The position numbers and the translations under genes are program-made. A stretch of DNA of 64,000 bases from Methanoculleus bourgensis MS2 (GTDB lineage Archaea > Halobacteriota > Methanomicrobia > Methanomicrobiales > Methanoculleaceae), in assembly GCF_000304355.2 (NCBI RefSeq), contig NC_018227.2, positions 62,001 to 126,000 of the forward strand. Reading direction: 5' to 3'. Every line of letters starts with the position of its first letter. Positions within the stretch are counted from its first letter, which is position 1. Positions 18,486-26,769 of the stretch are shown here, in pieces. Under the pieces are notes generated by a model. The model had not been told where the DNA came from and did no database searches. It worked only from the letters and a program-made list of their open reading frames with translations.

Positions 18486-18580
18486 ATAGGAAGTATTGTC
18501 GGGCCGGAGGTAAAAAAAGTGCCGGGGTATTCCGGCGGCGAAGAGCGGTCCGTCACTGTGGTCCCGCCTGCCTCCTCCCG

Positions 18581-20077
18581 CTACTCCGGTACCTTCTCCT
18601 GCGACAATCCGATCGCGAGCGTGTAGCAGAGGATGAGCATCACGAACAGGAACGGAAACGCCGCCGTGATCGCCATCTTCTGCAGGGACGAGAGCCCTCC
18701 GGTGACGAGGAGGATGATCGCGACGGCGGAGAGGGAGAGTCCCATGATCACCTTCTTGTAGGTCGGAACGGCCAGGTTCCCGTTCGAGGTGAGCGAACCG
18801 AGGACCACCGTCGCCGAGTCTGCCGACGTGACGAAGAAGACGAGGAGGACGGCGATCGCGACGAGCGAGAGGATGCCTGCGAACGGGTAGTGTTCGAGGA
18901 ACGCAAAGAGGGCGAGTGTGATGTCCTCTCCTGCGACTGCGGCGAGGTGCGCTCCCTGGTTCAGTTCGAGGTTCAGGGCCGATCCCCCGAAGACTGAGAA
19001 CCAGACAAAGGTGAAGAGGGACGGGACCGTAAGAACGGTCAGGACGAACTCCCGGATCGTCCGGCCCCGGGAGATCCGCGCGATGAAGAGGCCCACAAAC
19101 GGCGACCACGAGATCCACCACGCCCAGTAGAAGACCGTCCAGTTCCTGCTCCACTCAAACCCTGCAAACGGATACGACTGGAGGCTGAGGTCGATGATGT
19201 TGTTGATGTAGCCGCCGAGGGAGGAGGTGAAGACATTGAGGACGTAGGGGGTTGATCCGAGGGCGAGGATAAAGAGGAGCAGGGCTACTGCCAGGACGAT
19301 GTTGAACTTCGAGAGGACCTGGACTCCCTTCTCAACCCCCATGATCGCGGACGCCATGAAGAGGGCTGTTGCGATGATGATGATCCCGATGGTGACTGAG
19401 ATCGCAGACGAGATCCCGTAGAGGTGAGTGAGACCGCTGTGAATCTGCAGGGCGCCGAAGCCGAGCGAAGTTGCGGTCCCAAAGACCGTCGCAAAGACCG
19501 CGAGCACATCCACCAGGTTCCCGGCCAGGCCATAGATCCGGTCGCCGAGAATGGGGTAGAAACAGGAACTGATCAGCGCCGGCATCCCGCGCCGGAACGA
19601 GAAGTACGCTATGGAGAGGCTGATGATCGCGTAGATAGCCCACGGGTGAACACCCCAGTGGAAGAATGAGTAGCGCATAGCAAACGCAGCTGAGTCGGGG
19701 GATGCAGGGTCAAGGAAGGGTGGCGGCTGGAGATAGTGAACAAGCGGTTCGGAGACTCCCCAGAAGAGGAGCCCGATCCCCATCCCTGCGGCAAAAAGCA
19801 TCGCGACCCAGCCGAAGAACCCGTACTGCGGCCTCTCGGTGTCACCCCCGAGTTTGATCCTCCCGTAACGAGAGAATGCGAGGCCTAAGGCGAAGACGAG
19901 GAAGAAGAATACCGAGATGAGGTAGAGCCAGCTGAAGTGGTTGAGGATCGCCGCGTGGACTGCAGAGGAGGCCGCGTCGAGGAGGTCCGGCCTGACGATG
20001 CCGATGAGTATGAAGAAGAGGATGACTCCGGACGAGAGGAGAAAGACCGCCTCCCTCCGGAGATACTCACGAAGCAT
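18581..20077 (-). CDS. BCCT-family transporter, probably glycine betaine uptake
   Basis: 498 residues with about twelve membrane helices. BCCT signatures are present: FAAGMGIGLLFWGVSEPL near residue 100 (the glycine-rich helix of the substrate site) and WTVFYWAWWISWSPFVG near residue 313 followed by FIARISRGRTIREF. The aromatic box of tryptophans in the second motif binds trimethylammonium groups in BetP-like carriers. Both termini are short, without the long regulatory tail of BetP, so osmosensing may differ. Betaine or another quaternary amine is a likely substrate; uptake for osmoprotection is more plausible than catabolism. Its start overlaps the stop of the universal stress protein gene by 11 bases. 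Confidence 0.93.
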   Translation of the reverse strand: MLREYLRREAVFLLSSGVILFFILIGIVRPDLLDAASSAVHAAILNHFSWLYLISVFFFLVFALGLAFSRYGRIKLGGDTERPQYGFFGWVAMLFAAGMGIGLLFWGVSEPLVHYLQPPPFLDPASPDSAAFAMRYSFFHWGVHPWAIYAIISLSIAYFSFRRGMPALISSCFYPILGDRIYGLAGNLVDVLAVFATVFGTATSLGFGALQIHSGLTHLYGISSAISVTIGIIIIATALFMASAIMGVEKGVQVLSKFNIVLAVALLLFILALGSTPYVLNVFTSSLGGYINNIIDLSLQSYPFAGFEWSRNWTVFYWAWWISWSPFVGLFIARISRGRTIREFVLTVLTVPSLFTFVWFSVFGGSALNLELNQGAHLAAVAGEDITLALFAFLEHYPFAGILSLVAIAVLLVFFVTSADSATVVLGSLTSNGNLAVPTYKKVIMGLSLSAVAIILLVTGGLSSLQKMAITAAFPFLFVMLILCYTLAIGLSQEKVPE

Positions 20078-20897
20078 GGAACCTCCCTGGTTGCGGCACC
20101 AGGAAGATCGAGGCGCCTGATTCGGTCACGATCCGTTCTGCCGTATCTCCCAACGGGGCAGAGGGGAACGCCGGGCTCTTCCTCCCGAGGACGACGACGT
20201 CAGCGCCGATCTGCTCTGAGACATGGAGCACCTGTGCTGCGGGATTCCCGATCCTCTGCTCGGAGGTGACACGTTCAAAGGACGGGCGGAGATCTTCTGC
20301 TATCGCGTGCAGTTCCTCGTCGACGGCCTTCCTCCGCCGCCGTTCTGTCGTTGGGTCCGCCATCCTCCCCCTGACGTGCAGGATATGGCACCAGGATCCC
20401 TGGAACTTCATCACGTAGGGGAGCAGGCGGACCGACGCCTCATCGAGGTCGGTCGCATAGAGGATCTTCAGCCCCTCGCGCCGGGGTCCGACCCCATCGC
20501 CCGGCAGGCGGGGCCGGACCTTCTGGACAAATACCGGCACGTCTGCAAGACGGAGGAGATCCCGTGAGACGCTCCCAAGAAGCATCGTCTCGATGTGCCA
20601 GCGGCGCTTTGTCTTCATGTAGATGCTGTCAGCCCCTTCGAGGAGGGCTGCTTCTGCGATTGCCGAGGCGATGTGGCCGCTTCCTCTCTTCACCTCCACG
20701 GCAAGCCCCGTCTCTCTGAGTACCTCCGCAAGACGGGTGAGCCACGAGAGATCGGCACCCCTGAAGAGGGAGGCGGGTTCGTTCACGTGGTAGAGGCAGA
20801 TCGACCTGGATCCGAGGCCTCTGAGGAACCTTCCGACCTTTCTCAACTCTTCGGGTCTCTCACCATAGGCCACTGGAATCAACGTCTTCTCAAACAT
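20067..20897 (-). CDS. Universal stress protein, two tandem Usp domains
   Basis: 276 residues. Each half is a Usp fold. The first half ends in MKTKRRWHIETMLLGSVSRDLLRLADVPVFV and has lost the usual G-2x-G-9x-G(S/T) ATP loop in part; the second half has VVLGRKSPAFPSAPLGDTAERIV and a final IFLVPQP strand. Usp proteins bind ATP or AMP and often regulate neighbouring transporters. Here the gene overlaps a BCCT carrier by 11 bases, so control of that carrier is a reasonable inference. It is the promoter-proximal gene of the pair. Confidence 0.88.
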   Translation of the reverse strand: MFEKTLIPVAYGERPEELRKVGRFLRGLGSRSICLYHVNEPASLFRGADLSWLTRLAEVLRETGLAVEVKRGSGHIASAIAEAALLEGADSIYMKTKRRWHIETMLLGSVSRDLLRLADVPVFVQKVRPRLPGDGVGPRREGLKILYATDLDEASVRLLPYVMKFQGSWCHILHVRGRMADPTTERRRRKAVDEELHAIAEDLRPSFERVTSEQRIGNPAAQVLHVSEQIGADVVVLGRKSPAFPSAPLGDTAERIVTESGASIFLVPQPGRFHAS

Positions 20898-21210
20898 TCT
20901 TGAGATCCCTCACAGAAAAAATACCGGGCCGGCACCCGGCAAATCCTGAATGCAGGTACCATCGGGCTTTCGGCACCATTAATGTAATGGAGGCGTATCC
21001 GGACCCATCTGACCCGGTAACCCGTGGTTCCGGGGTTATCTCCCTCTCCGCACGATCGCATCAGAGAAACAGGTATGACCGTTCATGCACCGGGATCGTT
21101 GACCGGTCAGGATTCCTTGTCGCCTGCCGGTCGCCCGGGGAGCATATCGGGGCGGACGGGCGACTCTCGCGGGATGCCGGGAAAAAAGAGGAGGTTTGCC
21201 TGACGGACGA
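20898..21210. other. Intergenic region between stress protein and peroxiredoxin genes
   Basis: About 310 bases without a credible reading frame. It should hold the promoter of the usp-BCCT unit at its left end (an A-rich stretch ending AAAAAATACC lies about 20-35 bases before the start on the minus strand). Nothing else recognisable. Confidence 0.4.
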
Positions 21211-21855
21211 TCAGAGTTTCTTGAAGCAGAGGTACCAGTCTTTGCACTCGTACCCCTCTTTCATCCTCTTCTCTATCTCTTCTGGGGTCTTTGGCGCCGG
21301 GACGATGACCTTCTCCCCCGGTTCCCAGTTCGCCGGTGTCGCGACGTGGTGCTCGTCCGAGGTCTGGAGGGCCTTTGTGAGCCTGAGGATCTCGGGCATC
21401 GAGCGGCCGTTGGACATCGGGTAGTAGAGCATGGCCCGCATGACACCTTTATCATCGATGAAGAAGACCGTCCTGATGGTGGAGGTGCTGCTCTGCCCGG
21501 GATGGATCATCCCGTAGCGTCGGGCGACCTTCATGTCGAGGTCGGCGATGACGGGGAACGGGATCTCGACGCCCATCTTCTCCTTGATGTTCCTGACCCA
21601 CGCAAGGTGCGAGTGGACGCTGTCGATGGAAAGCCCGATGAGCTGGACGTTCAGTTTCGCGAGTTCGTCGGCGATCCCGGCAAACGCCATAAACTCAGTG
21701 GTGCAGACCGGCGTGAAGTCGGCCGGGTGGGAGAAGAGGATGACCCACTTCCCCTTGAGGTCTGAGAGTTTCAGGGGTCCGTGGGTGGTCAGCGCGTCAA
21801 ACTCAGGTGCTTTCTCACCGATAACCGGCATCTGGGGTAATTCTTCAGGTTCCAT
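21211..21855 (-). CDS. Peroxiredoxin, archaeal Prx6/ApTPx type
   Basis: 214 residues from ATG 21855, preceded by a strong GGAGGTAAC ribosome-binding site. It reduces hydrogen peroxide and organic peroxides. The peroxidatic cysteine lies in DFTPVCTTEF at residue 51. Two further cysteines close to the C-terminus, in YECKDWYLC, match the spacing of the resolving cysteines in the Aeropyrum enzyme. It opens directly onto a CMD-family gene, desulforedoxin and a zinc ribbon in the same orientation, forming a four-gene oxidative-stress unit that could supply reductant. Confidence 0.94.
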   Translation of the reverse strand: MEPEELPQMPVIGEKAPEFDALTTHGPLKLSDLKGKWVILFSHPADFTPVCTTEFMAFAGIADELAKLNVQLIGLSIDSVHSHLAWVRNIKEKMGVEIPFPVIADLDMKVARRYGMIHPGQSSTSTIRTVFFIDDKGVMRAMLYYPMSNGRSMPEILRLTKALQTSDEHHVATPANWEPGEKVIVPAPKTPEEIEKRMKEGYECKDWYLCFKKL

Positions 21856-21859
21856 AATG

Positions 21860-22216
21860 TTACCTCCGGGGACGGTTACCCAGGTACTCTTCGAGGGCGG
21901 TCTTGCCGTGGACGTAGGCCGGCATCCCCGCGAGCAGGAACGCGACCCGAAGCCCCTCCTCGATCTCCTCTTTTGAGACACCCAGTCTTCCTGCACCCGC
22001 CATCTGCGCCCGGACGGCATGACCGTCCCGGAGGGCGGCGGCGATCGCTATCGCGATGATCTTCTTTGTCTGCCTCGAGAGCGCGCCGTCGGCCCAGATC
22101 ATCTGGTCAAGCCCCATCACCTTCCCGTAGAGGTCGGGGTCAGTCTCTTTGAGTTCCTTGAAGATCTCGGGCACTTTCCCGATCTTCTCTTCAAGGTTCT
22201 TCTGTTCCTCTGCCAT
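21860..22216 (-). CDS. Carboxymuconolactone decarboxylase (AhpD-like) protein lacking CxxC
   Basis: 118 residues from ATG 22216, supported by a GAGGAG ribosome-binding site eight bases upstream. It has the CMD/AhpD helical fold (MIWADGALSRQTKKIIAIAIAAAL, then GVSKEEIEEGLRVAFLLAG and a terminal YVHGKTALEE). The catalytic CxxC of AhpD is replaced by DGHAVRAQM, so disulfide reductase activity of the AhpD kind is not expected. It lies five bases upstream of the peroxiredoxin. The role beside peroxiredoxin is unknown. Confidence 0.85.
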   Translation of the reverse strand: MAEEQKNLEEKIGKVPEIFKELKETDPDLYGKVMGLDQMIWADGALSRQTKKIIAIAIAAALRDGHAVRAQMAGAGRLGVSKEEIEEGLRVAFLLAGMPAYVHGKTALEEYLGNRPRR

Positions 22217-22221
22217 GGGTA

Positions 22222-22347
22222 TCACTCCTCAAGCACCATCGGCTCGCCGCAGCAGACCAGTTCGCCGCCGCCGACTTCCAGTACTTTGACCACATTGCCG
22301 CAGATCTCACAGGTGTAGACCTGCCCTTCGGCTGATACGTTCACCAT
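22222..22347 (-). CDS. Desulforedoxin-type small iron protein
   Basis: A 41-residue protein. From ATG 22347 the product reads [20 protein letters not shown] and ends [13 protein letters not shown]. The CxxC plus CC spacing is that of desulforedoxin or the N-terminal domain of desulfoferrodoxin, which binds Fe(SCys)4. The catalytic superoxide reductase domain is absent, so it is probably an electron carrier for the peroxiredoxin next to it. A GAGGTGAGAAGT ribosome-binding region precedes it, and its stop lies five bases before the CMD start codon. Confidence 0.9.
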   Translation of the reverse strand: MVNVSAEGQVYTCEICGNVVKVLEVGGGELVCCGEPMVLEE

Positions 22348-22361
22348 ACTTCTCACCTCGA

Positions 22362-22598
22362 TTATTCTGCTTTCTTCCTCTCCGGAGGACGCTTTGCATC
22401 CTCTGGTGTCCTGACGTCGGGCCTGATGTGAGTCATCGGGAGGCAGTTGTAGACCTCACAGGCGCAGGTTGGGCACCTGACAAGGTCGGCGTCGGTGCTG
22501 TCAAGCCGGATCTCCCGTCCGCAGTCGATACAGATGTAGCGGCCGCGGCCCGGCTTCTCTCCAGCTTTCGCTGTCTTTTTTGTTCCTGGTTCGACCAC
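22362..22598 (-). CDS. Rubredoxin-like / zinc-ribbon small protein
   Basis: 78 residues starting at GTG 22598, with GGTGA upstream. Two pairs of cysteines, YICIDCG and [13 protein letters not shown], form a zinc or iron ribbon; the N-terminal 20 residues are lysine-rich and the C-terminus is charged. It is the first gene of the unit leading to desulforedoxin, CMD protein and peroxiredoxin. Electron transfer is possible but a structural zinc site is equally likely. Confidence 0.7.
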   Translation of the reverse strand: MVEPGTKKTAKAGEKPGRGRYICIDCGREIRLDSTDADLVRCPTCACEVYNCLPMTHIRPDVRTPEDAKRPPERKKAE

Positions 22599-22705
22599 AG
22601 GGATTCACCGGAACGATAGTATCTTTTCAAGGTATTTAGCAGTATCCTCTGGGGCAGAACCGGTTGTCCGCACCCTATTAATAGGGCCGCATGCAACCCT
22701 GCATC

Positions 22706-23299
22706 ATGTCGAAGAAGGTTATCGCACTTCTCGGAAGCCCGCTCCTTGAGGGAAACACCGCCCGCCTCCTCGATGAGGCCATCCGGGGCGCGGAGGATGC
22801 CGGCTGCGAAGTCGAGAAGATTGCCGTTGCACACCTGGATGTTGCACCCTGCATGGAGATCTTCTACTGCATGGAGAACGAGACCTGCCGGATCAAGGAC
22901 GATATGATCGAGATCTATGACAAATTCCGGGAGATGGACGGCCTGATCCTCGCCACCCCGGTGATGACGATGGGCATCCCCGGGAAACTGAAGGCGTTCA
23001 TAGACCGGTTCCAGGTCTTCTACATGGCCAAGTACTACCGCGGGGAGTCGTTCATCTCCCCTGAACGGCGGAAGAGGCGGAAGATGCTCTTTATATCGAT
23101 CGCCGGGATGAACCTCCCGACCGTCTTTGACGGTGCGAAGATGACCGTCCGGGCGTTTGGGGAGATCATCGACTGCCCCTACTGGGACGAGGTCCTCAGA
23201 AACGACATGGATACAATCCAGGATATCAGGACGCGGCCTGAGGTGATGGAGGCGGCGTACCGGAAGGGCTACGAACTCGGGCGGCTCCTGGTGCAGTGA
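22706..23299 (+). CDS. NADPH-dependent FMN reductase-family flavoprotein (3)
   Basis: 197 residues from ATG 22706; the ATG at 22691 is an alternative. The FMN loop is LLGSPLLEGNTARLLDEA. The cysteine cluster seen in the two earlier flavoproteins is reduced to CMEIFYCMENETC, so the 4Fe-4S site is altered but three cysteines remain. TPVMTMGIPGKLKAFIDRFQ corresponds to the SPIY segment. It is divergent from the zinc-ribbon gene, and a TATTAATAGG element about 25 bases before 22706 may be its TATA box. Confidence 0.85.
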   Translation: MSKKVIALLGSPLLEGNTARLLDEAIRGAEDAGCEVEKIAVAHLDVAPCMEIFYCMENETCRIKDDMIEIYDKFREMDGLILATPVMTMGIPGKLKAFIDRFQVFYMAKYYRGESFISPERRKRRKMLFISIAGMNLPTVFDGAKMTVRAFGEIIDCPYWDEVLRNDMDTIQDIRTRPEVMEAAYRKGYELGRLLVQ

Positions 23300-23361
23300 G
23301 TCGCCACGGTTTGAGGGTTTTGGCGTGAAAGACCGTGCCAGCATCTACGCACCATTGCTTC

Positions 23362-23707
23362 ACGCATGAGGTGGCGATCGCTCACCCCGCATCAGGACCC
23401 GCAACATAAGGTGAAATGCTCCATTACTGGAGCATTTCAGCTAACATTTCCCATGAAAACCGCCCTGGTTTGGCGAGTGGGGGAATCAGGGCTCTGTTTG
23501 TGCCCCGGGTCCGGTTTGTGCGGGGAGGGGTCGGGCCCCCTCCCCTGCCCCCACCCCCCCGGGGGTGATAGCCACCACGGTCCACTGTCCGGGGAGCAGG
23601 GTTTTTCCTGCGTACAGCCCCGCGCTCTGCCCATGAGCGCTCCACATCCCTTCGCGCTCTTCCGCGTGATCCACGCCAGAACCCGCAACATAAGGTGAAA
23701 TGGCCCA
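23362..23707 (-). repeat. Family A fragment plus family B element copy
   Basis: The right half of a family A unit (GAGGTGGCGATCGCTC to ATAAGGTGAAATGCTCCA, 23368-23415) joins a complete family B copy at a decayed CTAG (TTAC). The B copy runs from about 23417 to 23707 in the orientation opposite to those at 2317-2919 and includes the CCCTGGTTTGGCGAGTGGGG and G/C-rich blocks. Its far end (ACATAAGGTGAAATGGCCCACTAC) abuts a family C element. Confidence 0.75.
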
Positions 23708-23864
23708 CTACTGCATCGTGCCACTTTATTTTAAAGATCTCGATGCACGGGGTGGAATGCCAATTGCCACATATGAAGACGGGGATACAACCCCACGCGG
23801 AAGCACGCGGGAGATCGCGAAGGTGATGTCGGATTTTTGGGGTTAAGATGACAAAGAGCACTAC
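23708..23864 (+). repeat. CTAG-type element, family C, copy 1
   Basis: About 155 bp. It reads TGCATCGTGCCACTTTATTTTAAAGATCTCGATGCA at its left and GGTTAAGATGACAAAGAGCACTAC at its right. The second copy (61247-61407) has the same text on the opposite strand with intact CTAG ends. The TAG that ends the neighbouring CDF gene (plus-strand CTA at 23861-23863) lies inside this end. Confidence 0.8.
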
Positions 23865-24727
23865 GGTGAGTCGTCGGGCTCGATGTGGACGACGACCTCG
23901 GAAAGCCCCGGGACCGTCTCTCTGAGCCTCCGCTCCACCTCCTCAGAGATCGCGTGGGCCCGGGAGACAGAGAGCGCCGGGTCGACGGTGACATGAATGT
24001 CAGCGAAGATCTCGCCGGGTTTGCCCCGGCACCGGAAGTCATGGTACCCGGCCACCCCGGGGGTATCCATCACCACCGCCCTGACGAGCGCCGGGTCGCA
24101 GGGGAGGTTCATCGAGTCGGTGAGGATCTCCGCGGCCTCGTAGAGGATCCTGATCCCCATCCTCGCGATGAGGAGGCCGATGGCGAAGGCGATGATCGGG
24201 TCGGCCTCGGGAAACCCGAGCCTGACCGCGAGGAAGCCACCGAGGACGGCGATGGAGACGAAGACGTCGCTTCTGGTATGGAGGGAGTCGGCGACGAGGA
24301 TCTGGCTCTGGTACTCCTCACCCTTCCGCCGCTCGTAGGTGGAGACGGCGATGTTGATGATGAGCGTCCCGATCATGACCCCGACGGTGACTGCGGTGAT
24401 CGAGGGGGCGACCGGGGAGATGAGCCGCCGGTAGCCCTCGATGAGGATGCCGGCGGCGGTCAGGAGGAGCATCGACCCGATGACAAGGGTCCCGAGCGTC
24501 TCGATCTTGCCGTGGCCGTAGGGGTGCTCCGGGTCAGGGGGTTTCCCTGCAAGGTAGATGGCGATGATCCCGACGATGTTTGAGAAGGAGTCGAACCCCG
24601 AATGGAGGGCGTCGGCTACCATGCTCACCGACCCGGCGATGATGCCAAAGACTGCTTTTGCGAGTGCGACGGCGAGGTTTAAGGCGAGGACGATGATGAA
24701 GACCCGCTGTACCCGGTCACCCTGCAT
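23861..24727 (-). CDS. Cation diffusion facilitator (divalent metal efflux)
   Basis: 288 residues from ATG 24727; upstream in-frame residues are cysteine- and proline-rich and unlike the family. About five to six membrane helices (FIIVLALNLAVALAKAVFG first). The HxxxD / DxxxD zinc sites are visible: SMVADALHSGFDSF in helix 2 and LVADSLHTRSDVF in helix 5. The C-terminal cytoplasmic domain ends in VVHIEPD. CDF proteins export Zn, Fe, Mn or Co in exchange for protons. Its stop codon lies in the end of a family C repeat. It is divergent from rubrerythrin. Confidence 0.92.
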   Translation of the reverse strand: MQGDRVQRVFIIVLALNLAVALAKAVFGIIAGSVSMVADALHSGFDSFSNIVGIIAIYLAGKPPDPEHPYGHGKIETLGTLVIGSMLLLTAAGILIEGYRRLISPVAPSITAVTVGVMIGTLIINIAVSTYERRKGEEYQSQILVADSLHTRSDVFVSIAVLGGFLAVRLGFPEADPIIAFAIGLLIARMGIRILYEAAEILTDSMNLPCDPALVRAVVMDTPGVAGYHDFRCRGKPGEIFADIHVTVDPALSVSRAHAISEEVERRLRETVPGLSEVVVHIEPDDSP

Positions 24728-24940
24728 ATACCGGTAATGGTTGCTCCAGCGGCATAGGGTTTGCCGTGGAAACACCCGGTCCGGCATACTGATACCTGCA
24801 TCCAGCACCCCGTTTTTGCAGCATGAGACCACACCGGTTCGGCCCGGGTCACGGCCCTCCCCGGCGGCGATACCCGGGAAAAACCGGATCCGTTCTTCTC
24901 CCGGGCATATGCCAGCCTCCGGGAGACCGCGGTGAAAGGT

Positions 24941-24948
24941 TTTTAATA
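24941..24948 (+). promoter_or_regulatory. TATA box of the rubrerythrin gene
   Basis: TTTTAATA preceded by purine-rich GGTGAAAGG (BRE-like). The rubrerythrin ATG is 25 bases further on, the normal distance from a TATA box to the transcription start, so the mRNA may be leaderless. Confidence 0.55.
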
Positions 24949-24972
24949 AGGGGCTCTCGAAACAATTACTTT

Positions 24973-25473
24973 ATGCCGACAGACAAGAATGCTCAGGAAG
25001 CGTATGCCGGGGAGTCCCAGGCAAACAGGAAGTACTCGGTCTTTGCCGAGAAGGCAGCCGCCGAGGGGTACCCGGCGGTCGGGAAACTCTTCCGTGCGGC
25101 AAGCGAGGCTGAAGCCATCCACGCAAAGCGCCTCCTTTTCATCCAGAACGCCGTCGGGAGCACCGAGGAGAACCTGAAAGGCGCGGTCGAGGGGGAGACC
25201 TTTGAGTTCACGGAGATGTACCCTAAGTTCGTTGCCGAGGCAAAGGAGGAGCGGAAGAACGAGGCCGCTATCGTCTTCACCCACGCCATGAAGGCGGAAG
25301 AGGTGCACGCAAACCTCTACCTCCAGGCGCTTGAGGCTGTCCGGGAGGGCAAAGACCTCGATGTGGAGAAGGTCTACCTCTGTCCGGTCTGCGGGAACGT
25401 CGAACTCGGGGCGGCGCCGGAGAAGTGCCCGATCTGCGGGGTCCCGGATCGCATGTTCCGCGAAGTCCAGTAA
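24973..25473 (+). CDS. Rubrerythrin
   Basis: 166 residues from ATG 24973. The N-terminal four-helix bundle carries the di-iron ligands: EAYAGESQANRKYSVFAEKA, EAEAIHAKRLLF, and the later EERKNEAAIVF and KAEEVHANLY, with the doubled ExxH pattern of rubrerythrin. The C-terminal rubredoxin domain has CPVCGN and CPICGVP (iron ligands). Rubrerythrin is an NADH- or rubredoxin-linked peroxide reductase in anaerobes. The start is fixed by the promoter and by homology to short archaeal forms. Confidence 0.95.
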   Translation: MPTDKNAQEAYAGESQANRKYSVFAEKAAAEGYPAVGKLFRAASEAEAIHAKRLLFIQNAVGSTEENLKGAVEGETFEFTEMYPKFVAEAKEERKNEAAIVFTHAMKAEEVHANLYLQALEAVREGKDLDVEKVYLCPVCGNVELGAAPEKCPICGVPDRMFREVQ

Positions 25474-25554
25474 CCCCCTCTTTTTCGGTCCGGCACCTCC
25501 GTGCCCGGCCCCTTCACCCACAAGTTAAATAGGCCCCTCGAGCTATCCCCCTCT

Positions 25555-26736
25555 ATGGCAGGTGTGAAGGTCTACACGACAGAGAACTGCCCCTACTGCC
25601 GGATGGTCATTGCGTTCCTTGAGAAGTACGGGGTCGAATACGAGACCGTCGATGTCGGGAGAGACCGCGAGGCGGCCCGGGAGATGATAACGGTCTCGGG
25701 GCAGCGGGGCGTGCCGGTCACGATCTTTGGCGATGCGGTGATCGTCGGGTTCGACGCGAAGCGGCTCCGGGAACTCTTCGGGAAGCCGGTGACTGACGGG
25801 GTCTACGACGTGGTCATCGTGGGCGCCGGGCCGGCCGGGCTGACGGCCGCGGTCTACTGTGCGCGAAAGCTCATGAAGACCGTCATCATATCTGAGAATA
25901 TCGGCGGCCAGGCGACCTGGAGCTGGGCGATCGAGAATTATATGGGCTTTCGGATGATCACGGGCGAGGACCTGATCAGGAAGTTCGAGGAGCAGGTCAG
26001 GGGGCTTGACGTCAACCTTGAACTGGATAGCGTCCAGAGTGTCCAGAAAGAGGGCGATATCTTCCTTGTCCGGACAGCCCCCGGGAACACCTACCGCTGC
26101 CGGACGGTCATCCTCACCCCCGGGAAGCACCCCCGGACCCTGGGGCTCCCCGACGAGGACCGGCTGATGGGGAGGGGCGTCTCGGTCTGCTCGACCTGTG
26201 ACGGCCCGCTCTTCCGCGCACGACCGGTCGCCGTCGTCGGCGGGGGGAACGCGGCGATCCAGACCGCGATCGAGATGGCAAGGATCGCGAGTTCCGTGGC
26301 CCTGGTCGTCAGGAGCACCCTCAAGTGCGACGAGATCTACGTCGACCGGGCAAAGGAGATGGGTGTGCAGATATTCCTCCACAGCGAAGTTTCGGCGCTC
26401 CACGGCGAGGCGACCCTGACCGGGATCACGGTCAGGGACCGCGAGACTGGGAAGGCGACGGTCCTCAACGTGGAGGGGCTCTTCCTCGAGATCGGGCTTG
26501 TGCCGAATACAGGGTTCCTTAAGGATCTGGTGGCGTTAAACGATCTGGGAGAGATCATCGTCGACGAGAACAACCACACGAGTGTCCCCGGGGTCTTTGC
26601 GGCCGGGGATGCGACCTGCATCAGGGGCAAGCAGATCATCATCGCTGCCGGCGAGGGGGCGAAGGCTGCGCTTGCGGCGCATGAGCACCTCCTGAAGGAG
26701 GGGCTCTCCCGCGCCCCCACACCAGCGGCCTTATGA
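25555..26736 (+). CDS. Glutaredoxin-thioredoxin reductase fusion
   Basis: 393 residues from ATG 25555. Residues 1-80 are a glutaredoxin-like domain with the active site CPYC (12-15) and the cis-Pro RGVPVTIF. Residues 82-390 are a low-molecular-weight thioredoxin reductase: FAD motif VGAGPAGLTAA (about 90), redox pair CSTC (212-215, usually CATC), NAD(P)H motif GGGNAAIQTA (about 229) and a terminal AAGDATCIRGKQII. The fused domain could be the direct substrate of the reductase, passing electrons to peroxiredoxin or ribonucleotide reductase. It follows rubrerythrin by about 80 bases. Confidence 0.93.
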   Translation: MAGVKVYTTENCPYCRMVIAFLEKYGVEYETVDVGRDREAAREMITVSGQRGVPVTIFGDAVIVGFDAKRLRELFGKPVTDGVYDVVIVGAGPAGLTAAVYCARKLMKTVIISENIGGQATWSWAIENYMGFRMITGEDLIRKFEEQVRGLDVNLELDSVQSVQKEGDIFLVRTAPGNTYRCRTVILTPGKHPRTLGLPDEDRLMGRGVSVCSTCDGPLFRARPVAVVGGGNAAIQTAIEMARIASSVALVVRSTLKCDEIYVDRAKEMGVQIFLHSEVSALHGEATLTGITVRDRETGKATVLNVEGLFLEIGLVPNTGFLKDLVALNDLGEIIVDENNHTSVPGVFAAGDATCIRGKQIIIAAGEGAKAALAAHEHLLKEGLSRAPTPAAL

Positions 26737-26769
26737 GCGGGCGCACCCAACCGGATGTGGAGATGGCGT

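Noticed and set aside
18581-18583. TAG of the BCCT gene as another element-derived stop
   Set aside because: It reads CTACTCC on the plus strand but no repeat end follows it, so it was not counted among the element-linked stops.
18486-19154. Longer start for the second iron-sulfur flavoprotein
   Set aside because: The added residues are antisense to the BCCT transporter; the short form fits the family.
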